In this document: piece after piece, positions 6,154-8,307 of the stretch | Position numbering within the stretch: the stretch's first letter is position 1 | Layout: every line of letters begins with the position of its first letter | Assembly (NCBI GenBank): GCA_002315475.1 | Contig: DCGI01000100.1 | Span: forward strand, 47,091-55,397 | DNA from: Christensenella sp. UBA1782 | GTDB lineage: Bacteria > Bacillota > Clostridia > Christensenellales > DTU072 | Length of the DNA stretch: 8,307 nt | Direction: 5' to 3' | Notes under the pieces: generated by a model | Seen by the model: only the letters and a program-made list of their open reading frames with translations | What the model was told of the DNA's origin: nothing | The model's database searches: none | Made by a program: the position numbers and the translations under genes

Positions 6154-6190
6154 TTGAGATTGTTCTCAAAATACTATTTGGGAGATTGTT
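6154..6190 (+). promoter_or_regulatory. Leader hairpin and repeated element ahead of the exported-protein start
   Basis: TTGAGA (6154-6159) and TCTCAA (6164-6169) form a perfect 6-bp hairpin with loop TTGT. The sequence GAGATTGTT occurs twice, at 6156-6164 and 6182-6190; the second copy includes part of the Shine-Dalgarno site GGGAG (6180-6184) and runs to the ATG. The TCTC strand could pair either with the upstream GAGA or with the one at the ribosome site, but only over 4-5 bp, so a switch is speculative. Confidence 0.3.
6180..6184 (+). promoter_or_regulatory. Shine-Dalgarno site of the right exported-protein gene
   Basis: GGGAG, 6 nt before the ATG at 6191. It fixes the start, which also gives a well-formed signal peptide. 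Confidence 0.8.
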
Positions 6191-8307
6191 ATGAAAAAAT
6201 TCTTTTTGGCACTTTGTTTGGTCCTTGCGACCGTCTTTGCGGTTTCCGTCTTTTCGGTGGGAGACGCCGAGTCCGCCTATGCGGCAAAGAAACCGATCGT
6301 ACTGACGAGCGAGATGTTATTGAATACGAAGAATATTCCCATCGCCGACTACGTCTTGGAAGACGACGTAACGATTTCCGATCAAAGTTATTACGATCGC
6401 TATATTACCGAGGGAAATGCGTCCGACTGGGTGACGATCAATTTGCAAGGGCATATATTACAACTTGGTGTAAACTTGTATATCAAACAAAAAGTCATCT
6501 TCAAAGATACCGTCGGCGGAGGAAAAATAACGTGCGAAAAAGGCGGTGCTTTAGTTATTGAAGGTGCTGCAGCGGAGGCGATTTTTGAGAACGTTACGGT
6601 GTTCGGTTTTGCTACAGATTCCCCCTGCACGACGATAAAGAACTGTACTATCGGAGGTATAAATTGTCAAACAGGAATCGTAAATATCCATAACTCAACG
6701 TTGAACCAAATCACCGCCGATGACGGTGCTGTGGTAAACATAGATAAAAACACCGTTATCATCAGTAATACCCCGGATCCGGACGTTGTTTTTTCAGGTA
6801 CTATTGTGGTATCGTATTCCGAATTAAACGTAAAAGGAACGGTCATCAATAACAATCAAACCGTTTCCGAAACGGGAGATTATTCGGGCGAAGCGTATGC
6901 TTGTATCAAAGCCGATGACGCTGGCGTGATTAACGTTTATGACGAGGCGGTTATTGAGAGTAAAAAAGGTACCGTTTTGTTTGCGCTCACCAACACCGGC
7001 GTACTGAACTTTGCGGACGAGACGGAACGGCAGGTTTCTTTTTCCGCATATAATCTGGAAACGGATAGCAGAGAATCGGTGATAACGGGCTTGGAGAACT
7101 ATCCCGAAAACTTTCAGTATGAAGATTATTTTACCTATGTACCCATAGAAGTCCCGTCCATCATGCTCCGAAACGAAGAAACGGGCAATATTGACGTAAA
7201 GACATTGCGTTTTACGCAACAACCGGCATCGTCGGATCTGACGGTGGACGTCAATATTCCCGAAAGGACAACCTATCAATGGAAACAATATAAATATGAC
7301 GAAAAAAGACTGGAAGCGTCGGATTTTCTTTCTTTTTCCAGCTATGACATAAACGGCGACGAAGTGACGGAAACGTCCGCTATCTACGACGCCACCGACA
7401 AGGTTTTTTCGGGTGCCCGGAGCATGAATTTCACCTTAGCCGACGGAGGCGATTACAATACAATTGAAGAATGGCTGGCGCAAGGGGACTACGCCATGGA
7501 CGCCCCGCAATATGCCACAATGAATTTTTCAAACTACGGCGGTGGTAAAATTCGCATGAAACTCATGGACGGAGACGACTTCCTCACGACCGATGACATC
7601 CACGTTTATAGCGGTACCTTTGATGCAAGTACGGGCATTTTTGAATCCGCCTTGAACTATGGTGCACAATATTTGTACTTTTATTTTAAGAATAGTAAAA
7701 CGTGCACCTTGCAGGTATTAACCGATGTTCCTATCTGTTCTTGGTCTTCGGAGGATTGGGATTTTTCGGATACCGAAGCTACCCTTTCGGCGGATTTCAA
7801 TAATCGTTTTGTCGGTGATTATTATTTTGTTGCCAAATCGACAACCATAACCACGTTGGTCGGAGAAACGTCGGCGTCGTTCCCTGCGGAAGATTTCGGC
7901 TACTATGCTTGCGAAGCGACTTTGGACGGTTTATCCGTTTTGAGCAATATCGTAGAGTTTTCCGAACCGGAAGAATACACCTCCGAAGTGGAAATATCCG
8001 TCAACGAGGCGGGGTATCGCTCTACGATAGAAGATATTGCGCCCACCGTTTCTTCGGGTGAGGATTTGACGGTTCGTTATGCCGAAATATACTATTTTGA
8101 CGGAACGGACTTTATCAAAACGGACAAAGTGGAGCATTTAGGCGAATATTCTATCGATATTGCCCTTATCGGCGACTCCAAACCCTATTATTTCTCCAAT
8201 CAAACGCAAGGGACGACGGTTTCTTACGGGAACGGCTATTCCTGTTCTTCCTCTCTTGCCGTCACGACGGTGGCGAAAGGGGTGCGGTACTATTACAAAA
8301 AAACGGG
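6191..8307 (+). CDS. Large exported beta-helix and Ig-like surface protein (C-terminus beyond window)
   Basis: A frame of 705 full codons with no stop runs from the ATG at 6191 off the right edge. Residues 1-31 form a clear signal peptide (KK, then FFLALCLVLATVFAVSVF, with A-Y-A at 29-31 before AKKP). Residues 50-290 read as a right-handed beta-helix of pectin-lyase type: YVLEDDVTI, VTINLQGH (81-88), then short strands such as VIFKDT, GALVIEG, TTIKNCTI, GIVNIHNST and AVVNIDKN. Later parts look Ig-like: RFTQQP followed by TYQWKQY (Trp364), and FGYYACEATLDG (Cys574) followed by LSVLSNIVEF. No catalytic residues of polysaccharide lyases are recognisable, so a binding or structural surface role is more likely. 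It is transcribed divergently from the HTH regulator. It shares no obvious sequence repeat with the other surface protein. The anchor is unknown because the end is missing. Confidence 0.9.
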   Translation, partial: MKKFFLALCLVLATVFAVSVFSVGDAESAYAAKKPIVLTSEMLLNTKNIPIADYVLEDDVTISDQSYYDRYITEGNASDWVTINLQGHILQLGVNLYIKQKVIFKDTVGGGKITCEKGGALVIEGAAAEAIFENVTVFGFATDSPCTTIKNCTIGGINCQTGIVNIHNSTLNQITADDGAVVNIDKNTVIISNTPDPDVVFSGTIVVSYSELNVKGTVINNNQTVSETGDYSGEAYACIKADDAGVINVYDEAVIESKKGTVLFALTNTGVLNFADETERQVSFSAYNLETDSRESVITGLENYPENFQYEDYFTYVPIEVPSIMLRNEETGNIDVKTLRFTQQPASSDLTVDVNIPERTTYQWKQYKYDEKRLEASDFLSFSSYDINGDEVTETSAIYDATDKVFSGARSMNFTLADGGDYNTIEEWLAQGDYAMDAPQYATMNFSNYGGGKIRMKLMDGDDFLTTDDIHVYSGTFDASTGIFESALNYGAQYLYFYFKNSKTCTLQVLTDVPICSWSSEDWDFSDTEATLSADFNNRFVGDYYFVAKSTTITTLVGETSASFPAEDFGYYACEATLDGLSVLSNIVEFSEPEEYTSEVEISVNEAGYRSTIEDIAPTVSSGEDLTVRYAEIYYFDGTDFIKTDKVEHLGEYSIDIALIGDSKPYYFSNQTQGTTVSYGNGYSCSSSLAVTTVAKGVRYYYKKT

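Noticed and set aside
6824..7288. A 154-codon minus-strand frame opposite the exported-protein gene
   Set aside because: It is fully antisense to a frame with a signal peptide and a coherent beta-helix; no ribosome site and no recognisable domain.
1..8307. Insertion sequences, attachment sites, CRISPR arrays, tRNA or rRNA genes
   Set aside because: I looked for terminal inverted repeats, regularly spaced repeats and cloverleaf or rRNA signatures and saw none. The excisionase-like HTH in the regulator is a general DNA-binding fold and does not by itself indicate a mobile element.

Overview
The window looks like part of the chromosome of a low-to-mid GC (mid-40s % by eye) Gram-positive bacterium of the Clostridia type, most plausibly an uncultured gut lineage. 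This is an inference. It rests on purine-rich Shine-Dalgarno sites (AGGAG), sigma-A-like promoters (TTGAC/TTGAAA, 17 nt, TATTAT/TATAAT), secreted proteins built from MBG-like, GLUG-like, beta-helix and Ig-like modules, and a regulator joining an excisionase-like HTH to a LuxR-like HTH. No rRNA, tRNA, CRISPR array, transposase or phage gene was seen, so the exact taxon cannot be given.

Layout. (1) 1-3171, minus strand: the first 1057 codons of a large exported surface protein that runs off the left edge. From the N-terminus it has a signal or anchor segment, a beta-helix/GLUG-like region, a Ser/Gly/Tyr-rich stretch, then tandem MBG-like modules of about 140-150 residues. (2) 3172-3721: its promoter and leader, an AT-rich spacer, a strong minus-strand terminator, and an unusually structured 3' region behind the next gene. 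(3) 3722-4525, minus: a seven-helix membrane protein of the YwaF/TMEM164 type. (4) 4709-5890, minus: a 393-residue double-HTH regulator with a helical middle. (5) 5891-6190: a divergent control region with a good promoter facing each way and a 14-bp perfect palindrome on the regulator's own promoter. (6) 6191-8307, plus: the first 705 codons of a second large exported protein (signal peptide, beta-helix, Ig-like segments) that runs off the right edge.

How the parts may work together. The regulator and the membrane protein lie in the same direction with a 183-bp gap and no convincing terminator between them, so they may share a transcript ending at 3542-3574. The palindrome suggests that the regulator controls itself, and its position back-to-back with the second exported protein makes that gene a natural target. 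The first exported protein has its own promoter. The simplest reading is a small cell-surface locus: a regulator, a membrane protein that could act on lipids, and two large exported adhesin-like proteins. That functional link is inferred from position only.
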